Shown in pieces: positions 24,391-35,003 of a DNA stretch of 64,000 nucleotides. Positions within the stretch are counted from its first letter, which is position 1. The number at the start of each line of letters is the position of its first letter. A program made the translations under genes and the position numbers. Origin of the DNA: Myoxocephalus aenaeus (Eukaryota > Chordata > Actinopteri > Perciformes > Cottidae); the NCBI GenBank assembly GCA_038501785.1, contig JBAMJR010000051.1, positions 2,248,001 through 2,312,000 of the forward strand. Direction: 5' to 3'. The notes under the pieces were generated by a model. It was not told where the DNA came from. It did not search any database and saw only the letters and a list, made by a program, of their open reading frames with translations.

Positions 24391-27300
24391 ATGGTGAGTG
24401 AGGAAAACAGACACAGCTCCAGATGTAAAGGCCTGTTGACTCGTCAAACATAACTTTAATTAGTCACTAAGTCGTCCTTTACGCGTTTAAACGTCCACTG
24501 TCGGGAGCTGAAACAGGCTGGTCTCAAAAAACGGTCATCCAAAAGCTGAGGTCTTTGTTTAGCTAACCCTGGCTAACAGGGGTTAGCTCCCTCACTGCTG
24601 TAGCTTCAGCTAGACGTCGCTTCATAAAGCTCGAGAGGACAGCTGGTTAGCGGAGAAGGGCGCAGACTAAAGGACATATAAATGTACATTGTTTTGGATA
24701 AGTGACAGCTCAGCCGACAAAACTTTGCTTTGATGAAATGGCCAGCTAGCCTCGAAGGAAGCTAGCTAGCAGAAGTTGTAGCTCGGTTAATGTCATCATC
24801 TAACAAGGGGGCATTAAAACACAACAACAGTTAGACGAAGCGGGTTTAACGTGAGACAACACGACGTGTGTTTAGGAGGTGATATCTCTGATAACGGGGC
24901 TCGATACCCAGACCCACAGGAAGCTACTGCAGCTCACCGCTGGTCATTCACGTTAGCTCGCTGTGACGCGGCGGGCAGCTGCCGCACCGTCTGTCTGCGG
25001 AAGCCTCGATGGAGAGATCAGTGTGACGTGATGGAGTCATGAACCGTTTTTTTATGGGCTTATTAACCAATTCACTAAACTACTGTCACTGCCAGCTCCA
25101 CCGCTACAGCCGCCAAACAGTCCAACCCTCTGGAGTTATGATAAGTAAGAAGTTGTTGTCTGTAATAAGGTGAAGTACCTTGAACAAAAGACAGACGATG
25201 ACGACATTTAAAGGCACGAACAAGCAAACATTTACTTATTCAAGTTAATCGCGTGTTACAATAGGTTTCCTATTCAGAGCATATTGTTTGCCCACCAGTT
25301 ACCACCACAAACAAGCTTTCAAAGGCTATACGTATCTTTATAATGCTATGAAGAATTGACTTAAGATATCCAGATGGTGTCATGCAAGTTACATGTTTGT
25401 AGCTACAGGAGTTGATACTTTCTAAATGTTTTGTACAGGAAGTCTTGTGTGAAATGTATTTACCGGCCTAATGCCGCTGAAAATGAAATCATCTCGGGTT
25501 TATCAAACATATGGTTGAGTACTACACGCTAACAAGTTCATCCGTGAGGACATTGGTATAGTTGTTTCTTTGTATGTTTAAAACTGATCTCTGATTGTGT
25601 TTTTGTTTGCAATTTATTCTATATAATGTCTGTAACAAAGTGTTTGATTTGATAACCTATTCCCCAGCTGGTACAGGCAGTGGATATCACTGCACCTTTT
25701 ACTTTTAAACTTAACATGTACTTTATCTGCAGCTTTATCCGCCTTAGTGTTTGAGTTGACTTAACATTTGATATATATGTATTTGATCGGGTATTGTTTT
25801 GTGTGGCGGCTCAGTATGCTGTCGGTGATTTGGTCAAAACCCGTCCACAATATGTATCACACTTGTGTGCCCATGCTTTTGCTTCAATTGATCAATATTT
25901 GCAAATGCTGTGGTGGAATGTATTAAGTGAATTTACTCAAGTCCTGTACTAAGTACACATTCGAGTTACTTGTATTTCACTTGATTGTTTCCATTTTATG
26001 AAACTTTATACTTACTTTATATACTGCTCGATTTGTGTGACAGCTATAGTTCTTTGTCAGATTACAATTGATCATCCGTTTCCTGTCCAGTGACAACCAC
26101 TTATCTCCAGATGTGTTGAAGTTAAAGCAATCCTTTTATGTGTTGAAAAAGTCCTCCTACTTCAGTAAATACACTTCTTGAGATGGATTATGCATCGTCA
26201 CAAAGCAGTTTTTCTGAGATGAAAAGTTGACTTTATGGAGATATGTGGTTCTCACAGGACAGCGCCGCTACTAGAATATGATGCATTGCTTTAGCTTTAA
26301 CTCCCATCAGTATATAAAGAAGTTAGAATCAGTGCAACCTCAAACATCTACAGCAGTAAAATGCAACATTAATGCAGCAGTATTATTTATTCTGAAACAT
26401 CAGATGTACTAGTAAAACACTGAAAGGCACAATGACTACTTTTTTCTTTCTTTCTTTACTTCAGTCTTGCCTGTTTTTGCTAGCTTTGGAAGGACCTGAT
26501 TAAAACACCACAACATAAACGATTTGTTTCAGGCAAAATGTGCCCGCAGGGATTTACGTCATCCTGTTTGAGAAGACAGCGTTTACAAGGTCAACCGTGT
26601 TTTTCTGATGTGAATATTCTTGGGAGTCGTCAGTGTCTCATTTCCACTCTTTCCTCTGTCACTTGATCTCTCCTCAGGATGTGTTTCTAATGATCCGACG
26701 TCACAAGACGACCATCTTCACCGATGCCAAAGAGTCGACCACAGTCTATGAACTGAAGCGCATTGTGGAAGGCATTTTAAAGAGGCCCCCAGAAGATCAG
26801 AAACTTTACAAGGTAAATGACCAGTTAGTGGTCCACATACATGTAGCTAACAGCTTCTTTATTTGTTTTTACTGTTGCTCAGGCCCACTTCAGCCATCTT
26901 TAGAGCAATATTAGAATCTCCCCAATATTAGAATCTCACACATCCATGCTAAAGCATGGATGTGTGATTGGGGAGTGAAGAGGTGTGCCATATGAAGATG
27001 TATGCCGTGAGACGTTTCAGGAATTAGCTACGCTGTTTAAAGCTGCAAAAAGGCAACTATTAATACATTTATAGTTTCAGTCATTTCAAGGTAAAATGCC
27101 AAATATACTCTAGTTTCAGATTCTCAGATTTGCTGCTTTTCTTTGTCATATATGACAGGAAATGGATTTATATTTAGACAAACAGAACCAGCACAACTGC
27201 AACATTTAACTTACCCAATGGTTACAGGATTCTTCCGGCTTAAAACTGTACGGACACTGAATGCAAACATGCCGACTAAGAGGAATGCAAGTAGTTCACA

Positions 27301-27910
27301 GCAGAGAGTGTTGTGTGAAACGGACGAGTCCTCACGCATTTCGCTGCGTCGGCAACTCTGTCTCCTGAATTCCTTCAGATGCTTTAAACACCATGTCTGA
27401 AAAGTCTGATAATGTGGAAAATAGAAATGAATATCTGGCTTTTAATTTTTTTTTCTCTTCTTCACCAGGATGACGTGATGCTTAATGATGGGCAAACTCT
27501 TGGAAATTGTGGCTTTACAAATCAAACGGCTCGACCTCAGGCCCCAGCCACGGTGGGGTTAGCTTTCCGTCTGAGTGGTGAGTAGTTTACCCTTCAATCA
27601 ACCCCACATCATCCATTCATTTGTTTTATTAAGCCACTCTCAGTCCAGTCTGAGCAGAGCAGGGTATTTTGAACGATAGTAGCTCAGATTTTCTGTGATG
27701 TATCTTCTTTCCCACTCCCTCTCTGTCTCTCTCTCTCGACCCCTCCCTCTCCCTCTCCCTCTCCCACTCCCTCTCTCTGCACTGTTGTCACTTTCAGATG
27801 ATTCATACGAGCAGCTGAGGGTCGAGTCGTTCTCCACTCCCCCAGAGCTCCCTGACGTCATGAAGCCCCAGGACTCGGGCAGCACAGCCAACGAGCAGGC
27901 TGTACAGTGA
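24391..27910 (+). CDS. elob: Elongin-B (ELOB/TCEB2)
   Basis: Four coding exons: 24391-24393 (the ATG alone, immediately followed by GTGAGT), 26678-26812, 27469-27577, 27798-27910; 119 aa, against 118 in human. The protein is a ubiquitin-like fold: DVFLMIRRHKTTIFTDAKES at the N terminus, VYELKRIVEGILKRPPEDQK in the helix, DDVMLNDGQTLGNCGFTNQT, APATVGLAFRL, and the acidic tail ending ELPDVMKPQDSGS. Elongin B pairs with elongin C as the adaptor of cullin-2 and cullin-5 ubiquitin ligases (VHL-box and SOCS-box receptors), and with elongin A in transcription elongation. Conservation is very high, so the assignment is firm. Human ELOB is on 16p13.3, so its position between 16p11.2 genes is a fish-lineage or human-lineage rearrangement. 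Confidence 0.97.
25905..26400 (+). repeat. widespread perch-like fish repeat in elob intron 1
   Basis: The text GTGGTGGAATGTATTAAGTG, AATTTACTCAAGTCCTGTAC, GAGTTACTTGTATTTCACTT, TTTCCATTTTATGAAACTTT and ATACTTACTTTATATACTGC follows, with substitutions, the well-known dispersed fish sequence that begins 'tggtggaaagtaactaagtacatttactcaagtactg'. It is non-coding. The family class is not certain to me. Confidence 0.6.
26918..26975. repeat. compound hairpin in elob intron 2
   Basis: CACACATCCATGCT (26937-26950) pairs perfectly with 26953-26966 across a 2-base loop. Outside it, CTCCCCAAT (26918-26926) pairs with ATTGGGGAG (26967-26975), leaving a one-sided 10-base bulge. The bulge belongs to a direct duplication of CAATATTAGAATCTC seen at 26906 and 26923. 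Confidence 0.85.
27040..27180. repeat. fragment of a common fish repeat
   Basis: AAAATGCCAAATATACTCTA, GTTTCAGATTCTCAGATTTG and CTGCTTTTCTTTGTCATATA follow a dispersed repeat known in perch-like fish ('aaatgccaaacattctctggttccagcttctcaaatgtgaggatttgctgctttt'). It lies in elob intron 2. A shorter trace of the same words is at about 17935-17965. Confidence 0.45.
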
Positions 27911-29487
27911 GGGAGGGGTCAGGGAAACGAGAGGGCTTGCACAGGGGGTCTGAGGGAGGATGCACGTGGAGGGAGGGCTTGGATTTTGTGATGATGCCTC
28001 CGCGGGTGAGTTTTACCTTGCCCGACAACAGATCTTCAGCTGGGCACAAACAATTATGAACACGGATTCCCCTTGTTGTAAATGTGAGGGCGGGTGCTTC
28101 AAAGTGGTTCATTTGTCCTGAAATCGGTGAACGCATGCTAGATAAATTGATAATTTCACACAAGACCCTTCAGAGATACCTGACGGACTTGTCACGACAC
28201 TGTCAGTCATCCATGGGATTGGTAATGGCTGAACATAAAAAGTTGTACCTCGTATTTAATTAATTCTACTCTTTATTTGGGGTAAGGTTATTGCTACCTT
28301 ATTTGTGTTTTTTATTTTGCTGGCTTAAACGTGGGAGTTGATAAGGTGTGATATTTTTAGGCTTTTATGTTTGTGTGTTTCTTTATTAAACTATTACTAG
28401 GGTCGGACATGTTTTCTGGTTTTTGGCCTGGATACGTGTTGCGACAATAGCTCGGAGTTTGTGAATTTCTAAGTTACTATCTGTATTTCAAAACCTTTTG
28501 AACAATATGGATCTGAGATACAAATCTATTCACTTGTTAGCAGGAGATCTGGCATTACGATGAACATTTCTTGGTACTTTTCCTTATCAGTAGTTGTAGT
28601 TTTCCTACTGTAGCTGCTCACAGATGTTACTGAGACTGAGTGCACTCAGTCGTGGGTTTCTACAACACATGTAACGCTGGCGTGGACCTGGTGTTGAAAA
28701 TGAAATATCCGACCGGCAGAGCAGCAATCAAAAATGAATTGATAGTGATTATTTTTTACCTTAGTAACAAAGGTCGGGACGAACCAACTTTCCTCTCCAA
28801 TGTTTGATTGTAGCCGATGACATCTTGGAGATGCTCTGACTTGAAGCAGTCTGGCTAATTGTTCATAGTAAACTGTTTAAAGTTAATTAAACAGGTAGTC
28901 ATGTGATGAGATGTGATCTATGCCTGATCATGGACTCTCTCCGTTGTCCCAGAATCACTGCCCATTTAGATTTAGTTCATGCTGCAACTTGTGTTGTATT
29001 ATACCCCATTAATACCGTAATACACATTTGTTTCCCCCTGAAATCAAAAGGGGAATTAGAAATCAACTCCACTTCAAATCAAAGCTCAACACTGGGTCTC
29101 GCAATCTAGAAAACCTACAATTTCAAAAAACTGGAACCCTCCATTAGTTACAACGGGGAAGTATATTCAGACCTGGGGGTGTTGAATGAAATTGTTGACT
29201 TTAACATTTGCAAATTGAGGCTGTTAAACAGTGGGACATGATCAAAGTTGCACTTGTAACTGATTTAACATTAAAACAACTGTTTTTCACCCCTGTGCAC
29301 TGTGGTGTTTTTAAATGCGTAGTTTGAGGAACAGAATCAATTGTTGGTTTTGCATTTCATTTGAAACAGAAGCTCAACAATGTTAAATGTTTTCTTAACG
29401 TGCTAATTAAGAGTCACCGTCATAAACAATAACATAAACGAGCACAGAAGTTAATGGCAGACTGATGAGGGGAGCGATGAATTAATA
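27911..29487. other. elob 3' UTR and spacer
   Basis: No second gene is evident. The elob 3' UTR should occupy the first part. Open frames are short and carry no recognisable motif. Confidence 0.6.
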
Positions 29488-30314
29488 CAGTCAGGTCCAT
29501 AAATCTTTGGACATTGACACATTTTTCATTATTTTGGCTCTGTACACCACAACAATGGAGTTGAAATGAAACTTGGTGAGCTCAGCAACACCAAAAGACC
29601 CGGAAGACCACGAAGACAACTGTGGTGGATGACAGAAGGATCATTTCCCTGGTGAAGAGAAACCCCTTCACAACAGTTGGCCAGATCAAGAACACTCTCC
29701 AGGAGGTAGGTGTATCTGTCAAAGTCCACAATCAAGAGAAGACTTCACCAGAGTAAATACAGAGGGTTCACCACAAGATGTAAACCATTGGTGAGCCTCA
29801 AAAACAAGAAGACCAGATTAGAGTTTGCCAAAAAACATCTAAAAGAGCCTGTACAGTTCTGGAAGAACATCCTATGGACAGATGAGACAAAGATAAACTT
29901 GTTGAGCATGCATTTCACTTGCTGAAGACAAAACTGAAGGGAAAATGCCCCAAGAAGCAGCAGGAAGTGAAGACTGAAGAGGCCTGGCAGAGCATCACCA
30001 GGGACGAAACCCAGCGTCTGGTGATGTCTATGGAATCCAGACTTCAGGCTGTCATTGACTGCAAAGGATGTTCAACAAAGTATTACAAGTGACAATTAGA
30101 TTTATGATTATATTAATTTGTCCAATTACTTTTGGTCCCTTAAAAACGGGGTGGCCACTTATACATTTGTTGTAGTTCCTACACCGTTCACCTGATTTGG
30201 ATGTAAAACCCCTCAAATTAAAGCTGAAAGTCTGCACCTAAAGCACATCTTGATTTTTTCATTTCAACTCCATTGTTGTGGTGTACAGAGCCAAAATAAT
30301 GAAAAATTGGACTG
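29488..30314 (+). mobile_element. Tc1-like DNA transposon, internally deleted and inactive
   Basis: The left end reads CAGTCAGGTCCATAAATC after a TA. A 51-base block at 29521-29571 is the exact reverse complement of 30257-30307, forming the terminal inverted repeats. The right end is damaged: GGACTG replaces the expected GGACCTGACTG. The interior keeps transposase pieces in different frames: KRPGRPRRQ (GRPR motif), an HTH-like piece (NPFTTVGQIKNTLQEVGVSV), and FWKNILWTDETKI with the first catalytic Asp. After this about half of the gene, including the later acidic residues' region, is missing before a C-terminal piece near ITRDETQRLVMSMESR. The element is about 0.83 kb against about 1.6 kb for a full one. 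It is dead, though its ends could still be recognised by a transposase in trans. Confidence 0.9.
29588..30085 (+). pseudogene. Tc1-like transposase pseudogene
   Basis: Transposase homology switches frame at about 29735 and is interrupted by stop codons and a deletion after WTDETKI. The remaining C-terminal piece (AWQSITRDETQRLV) follows at about 29985. It cannot encode an active enzyme. Confidence 0.85.
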
Positions 30315-30736
30315 CAAACCTATATGTTGATTAAAGGTACTTTTGTTGATTGTTTTCTAAATGAATGAATGGACTGGTCAATAAAATATCATAAAACTGT
30401 TATAAATGCCCATCACAATATCACATTGCATGTTTTGACCGACCAACAGTCCAAAACCAGAATATATACAATTGACATAAAACAAGCAGTAAATCACGTG
30501 ACAGGCTGTAACATTTTTGCTTGATAAATTATGAATTCTCTGTCGGTTGACTACTGGCGATATTTTAGCTCTAAAAGTCTATATTTATAAAATGTAAAAA
30601 AAAAATTATGCTTAACACACGTCAAAGAAAGCACCACTTTGCAAACGACGACGCAAGCTGCCCGTCGTTCCTCAGAGTTGCGAACTTTCCGACAGCCCCT
30701 GAAGGCAGCGTACGGAGCGAACACGGAGCGCCGCTA

Positions 30737-32512
30737 ATGGACGTCCGCGAGTGCGTGTTGTCGGCGGGCCGAGCCGTGCTGGACGTGGTGGAGCGGGAGT
30801 GGCAGCCTCTGTCCCCGGGCGAGCTGGAGCAGCGGCTGGACCAGGCGGTGGAGGACATCCTGGAGGCGGATCTGATGGCCCGACTTGAAGCTCGGCCTCC
30901 GCCCGCTACTCCAGCGAGCGCGGAGCCTCAAGTTTTACCGCCGGAAACTCGCGTCGGTCCCCGGGAGGAAGAGACGCCGGATCCCCGAGAACCGATGGAG
31001 ACCGATGACGGTGCAGCAGTCAAGGTGTCTGTCTGTTAGGTTGATGAGACTGACTGTTATTAGAATAAGTTTACATTTTAATATTTTACTTCCAAGTTGA
31101 TCTCACGTGTTTTTCTTTGTGCTTGTTGATTTATCTAAAGAGTGAATGGATTGAACACATTAAGAATAACACTCATTAACAATACAAATATCCTTCCAAA
31201 GTGAGAACTACACCAAGACACCTACAGTATTAGCAGACATACACATTTCCCAATGTTTTTTTCTAGCGGCCACTTGAATAAATAGTCACAGCATGAAAGT
31301 GTGAAATATGTGTGAGGTAAATATGAGAGCTTATTTCTTTCTGCTGTCAGACCTGTGATTTTTGTTTTTGTTGGAACCATGATAGAGTTTCTCCTGAAAC
31401 AGCTGTTGAATCTGCTTTTTCTTTCTCCCTCTCTCCCATCCAGTACATCACAGATCTGCTTCAAAACTCTGAATCCAGGGCCCGGATGGCCGGACGGGCC
31501 CGCTTGTCGCTGTCCCACACGGTCCTGCTGTCCCTCACTCTGCTCTCTGAGCGCGTCAGCTACCGCTCTGTGTCCCGCCGCTTCCACCTGGAGAAAGGAA
31601 ACATCCACAGGATCTTCTTCTCTTTCTGCGAGCGCCTCAACATGCTGCAAGAGAAGCAGATCAGGTGGCCAGTCGGTGGGTTGACCTCAGTGTGGTTTGT
31701 CGGACGTGATCAGTAAAGTGATGCCGGGGATTTGAGAGCAGAACCGCGGGTTGGAAATGACAACAATGGGTCTGGTTTCTCTCTGTTCTCCAGGCGGGGA
31801 GGCTGTGGAAGCTCTCGTCCCACTTTGCGGTCCAGAGAAGGAGCAGGAGGAGCAGCAAGGTGTCCCTCGGGTCCTGGGAGTGTTGGGACACACCCGCATC
31901 CCGATCCGCCTGCCGATAGGGAAGCATGACGTGGAGAGCACGGTGCCGGAAGTGAAGAGGATGAAGAAGGAGGCCCATCCCGACTCCTGGCTGAACCTGC
32001 AGCTCGCATGCGACCGTAAAGGCCGGTTCCTACACTGCAGCATCGGTAGAGGCTCAGACATGGACCGAGGCGGCGCTCTGAGGGACAAACTCAAGCAGCA
32101 GCCCGATCTGATGCCCTCTGGCTCCTGCCTCGTGGCCAGAGCCGGCTACCCGCTCACTGCTCAGATTTTAACTCCATACTCGGGAAGTCACGGACCGAGA
32201 GAGGAGCTCTTCAACCAGATGCTCGAGGAGCATTTTCTCATCCTGGACCAGGCTGTTGCCGACCTGAAAGCCCGATTTAAAAGGCTCCGGTATCTGGATA
32301 TTGGAAACTACGAGCGAGCGAGAGCGGTTGTGTTGACCGCCTGTGTGTTGCACAATGTGTTTTTGGACATGGGACATGTGGTTCAAGGGGACGTTGAGAG
32401 AGAGGAAGACATAACCCGAGAGGGGGAGTTGGAGATGGATGACGAGGGTGTATGCAGACGAGACGCCATCTCAGATGTGTTGTTTAAAATGTTTGATTCT
32501 GGAAGCGTGTGA
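30737..32512 (+). CDS. Harbinger-transposase-derived nuclease-like protein (HARBI1-like)
   Basis: Three exons join in frame: 30737-31024, 31444-31675, 31794-32512; 412 aa from the ATG at 30737. An upstream in-frame ATG at 30608 would add 43 residues; I prefer the second because the sequence before it looks untranslated. N-terminal acidic/proline-rich region, then an HTH block (SLSHTVLLSLTLLSERVSYR, SRRFHLEKGNIHRIF), then a DDE fold related to Harbinger/PIF enzymes: VLGHTRIPI, DSWLNLQLACDRKGRF, SIGRGSDMDRGGALRDKL, VARAGYPL, LTPYSG, VADLKARFKRL, VLTACVLHNVF. Expected acidic positions are altered: DGTH is GHTR (about residue 205), GD before the YPL motif is AR, and the Glu is Asp (ILDQAV). I infer a domesticated, catalytically impaired host gene. 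The convergent Myb/SANT gene at 33985-35003 may be its partner, as NAIF1 is for HARBI1. Confidence 0.75.
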
Positions 32513-33984
32513 TGTGACGATGTCTGGTGGGAAACGGCTCTTTAATATAAAAGTTCATCTTTACAGAATCTCTACTTTTCTCTCATTACGACTGTCAGAT
32601 AACGGAGAGGTTTGCCTTTGAAGCTTTTACATTGTGTGAATTATTATAGAGGTTATTACTGTAGTTAACCATAATGGAGATGACAAATGATGATATTGGA
32701 CTAAGATTATCACCCCTTGTTACACTTTACAAATAGAAAATAAAAAAGGTAATCTCACAAAATATACCCTAGTACTGTAGATGTATGTAAATGCCCGTGT
32801 ATTTCTAGAGTTAAGTATGTGTAACAACCCATAAAACCTGCAAGTCTGTAATACAGCGTAATAAAGCGTATGGGTAAGGAACACAAATAATAATCACTGA
32901 AAAGTCTGACTCGTGAGATCATATCCAGGCTCTTGAAAACTATGGGGTGCCAAAAAAAACGTGACCAATTACCAGATAATAAGTAAATGAAGGGACAATG
33001 AATTGAGTTATTTTTTCATCATTCAGTTTTTTCACCAAAAATTATTTTGAAAGTATTGACCGGAAATGAGTGTATGCTAATATATCTACCTTGATGCCAG
33101 TGTGACAATTTCCAGGTGCAATACATCTCCAGACCAACAAAACTTCCAAACTTTGTTATAAATTATCGGCAGTATTTTTTACTGTAATAATAACGCTAAA
33201 AACGAGTTGTGAATAAATATGAATGTTATAATGATATTTATACTGTTATCTGCGGTGCAATTCCTCACTGTGACTACTGGAGGGCAGTAAACGTCCATCG
33301 TTCTAAATACACTTCCGTCAACAGTCCAATCCCTGGCGTCAAGACAGAAACACTACCATAACATATCCGGTAAAAGTTTCAAAATAAAACAGTCAAGTGA
33401 GAGCGTTTCCGTACAAAACTACTATGGTAGTAATTATTGCAGGATTGTTTATTGTAATACATTACAAAGTGAAGTTGTGCATACTGACGAAGTGTATATT
33501 ATTAATACATTAATGGTACAAGTGGGTCAATGAATACTGTTGTGATAATTTCCATTTGAGTTTGTTCACTTCTGCCTGCATAAGAATATAACATGTTCTA
33601 CTTTTGCATAGCTTGTTGGCATTTTATATAAAGAACTGGTGCAGTGATGCCAGGGTGTCTGTTTTTAAGTTAAAAAAAACTTAACATCAGCCAACCATAA
33701 TTCACTCTTCTATTGCGGTATAAAAATAAGTGATTACATTCATTCAACAGAAAAGGTAATGTGCTTGCAGTACAAACAAAAGAGGATTTGTGAGTGTCCC
33801 GTTTTCTGAACTGCTCCAAGATCAAGTTCAGACTGGCCAAATTAATCTTAAAAATGTAACGGTTAAAAATGTGCCAACATGACCAATCTTAAAAACCTTT
33901 CTAACAAACACACTCAAGCTGTTGATACAACCTTGTGCAGTATGATACAAGTTTTTGGGGATAGAAAACAGTGTTTCTTCTGGC
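32513..33984. other. spacer between the two convergent Harbinger-derived genes
   Basis: AT-rich, with no open frame of interest. Both genes end into this spacer, so it should hold both 3' UTRs. I looked for terminal inverted repeats or a short target duplication around the gene pair and saw none. Confidence 0.5.
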
Positions 33985-35003
33985 CTAGAGTCCGTCCTTG
34001 GACATCTGTGTGCTGTTCTTCTGAGCGAGGCTGGAGATGGCCTGGGCCAGGTTGTTAATGGCCTCTATCTTCCTCTCCTCCAGGGCTTTCTGCTGGGCCC
34101 ACATGTTCATCTTCCTCTCCTGCAGCTCCATGTACAGCTGTAGGACGTCCTGTGGAGGCCTGGCACTGCAGGCAGCGGCTGCTGTCGGCGGGTTGGGGAG
34201 GATCGGGGTGAACCTCTTGCTGGCCATGGCCTTGCCCACTCTCGTCCCGCTGAGTTTGGCCCTTCGCTGGGCTTCAATCTCCTCCCTGCTCTTCCCCAGG
34301 ACCTCGTGCATGGCCTTGAAGAACTCCCAGTGGACGCTGGCCGCCCCCAGCCTCTTGGCCCTCTCGGAGTTCTTCCTATATGTGGCCAACATGTTTCTCC
34401 ACTTGAGGTCACACTCGTACGCCTTCACGGTGACATCGGTGGCCTCCGACTCTCTCAGTTTGGTGTTCACCTTCTCTGCCACCGTCTCCCAGAGTTTCTT
34501 TTTCTTGCATACTGGCTGATCAAAAGCCGGGTCCATTTCTAGCCTGGTGTTGACCAGGTGCCATGTGGCCTGCAGTGTCCATATGAATTCTAGAGAGAAA
34601 ACAAATTGTTTCACGTCATTGGTTGTTAAATTATATGACCTTGCATTGAACCTATTTCCTGTTTGTTCGTTTTTGTTTCTTAATTATTTTTTTTTACAAA
34701 TAATGTGATTATAGCATCAGGATATGCTTATATGAAGTAATAAAACGGCATATAACTGTTAGTTGTCGTTAATGTAACTGGTATTATGCGAGTCACGGTT
34801 TATGACTATAATCACTCTACTGGGCAGTGACTGCGCACTCATCGGGCCCTCCTCGCTTCACGCGATGACTGGATGAAACCTGTTTAACTTCAGAGTGTCG
34901 GCTACTAACCTGCTTTAGTTTTATCGCTGTCCACGCAGGACACAACCGTTTCCTTTTCTGCCACTTCAGTACTTTGGATCACAATTGTCTCGATCACCTC
35001 CAT
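33985..35003 (-). CDS. Myb/SANT-like DNA-binding protein with C-terminal coiled coil (Harbinger Myb-like/NAIF1-type)
   Basis: Two exons on the minus strand, 35003-34910 and 34589-33985, join in phase 1; 232 aa. After a short acidic leader (MEVIETIVIQSTEVAEKE), residues about 33-125 form a trihelix Myb/SANT-like domain: WTLQATWHLVNTRLE, KKKKLWETVAEKVN, VKAYECDLKWRNMLATYRKN, VHWEFFKAMHEVLG. A basic/proline-rich stretch (MASKRFTPILPNPPTAAAA) leads to a helical, Glu/Lys-rich coiled coil (LYMELQERKMNMWAQQKALE and EERKIEAINNLAQAI). This layout matches the Myb-like protein encoded by Harbinger transposons and derived host genes such as NAIF1 and MSANTD members. It faces armc5 head to head, 950 bases apart. 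Confidence 0.75.

Noticed and set aside
24141..24451. Minus-strand frames with long Ile and Ser runs
   Set aside because: They are translations of the ATT and AAG microsatellites, not proteins.
30608..30736. Upstream ATG for the Harbinger-like gene
   Set aside because: It extends the frame by 43 residues, but the added sequence follows an A-rich tract and lacks family features. It was kept as an alternative start, not the main call.
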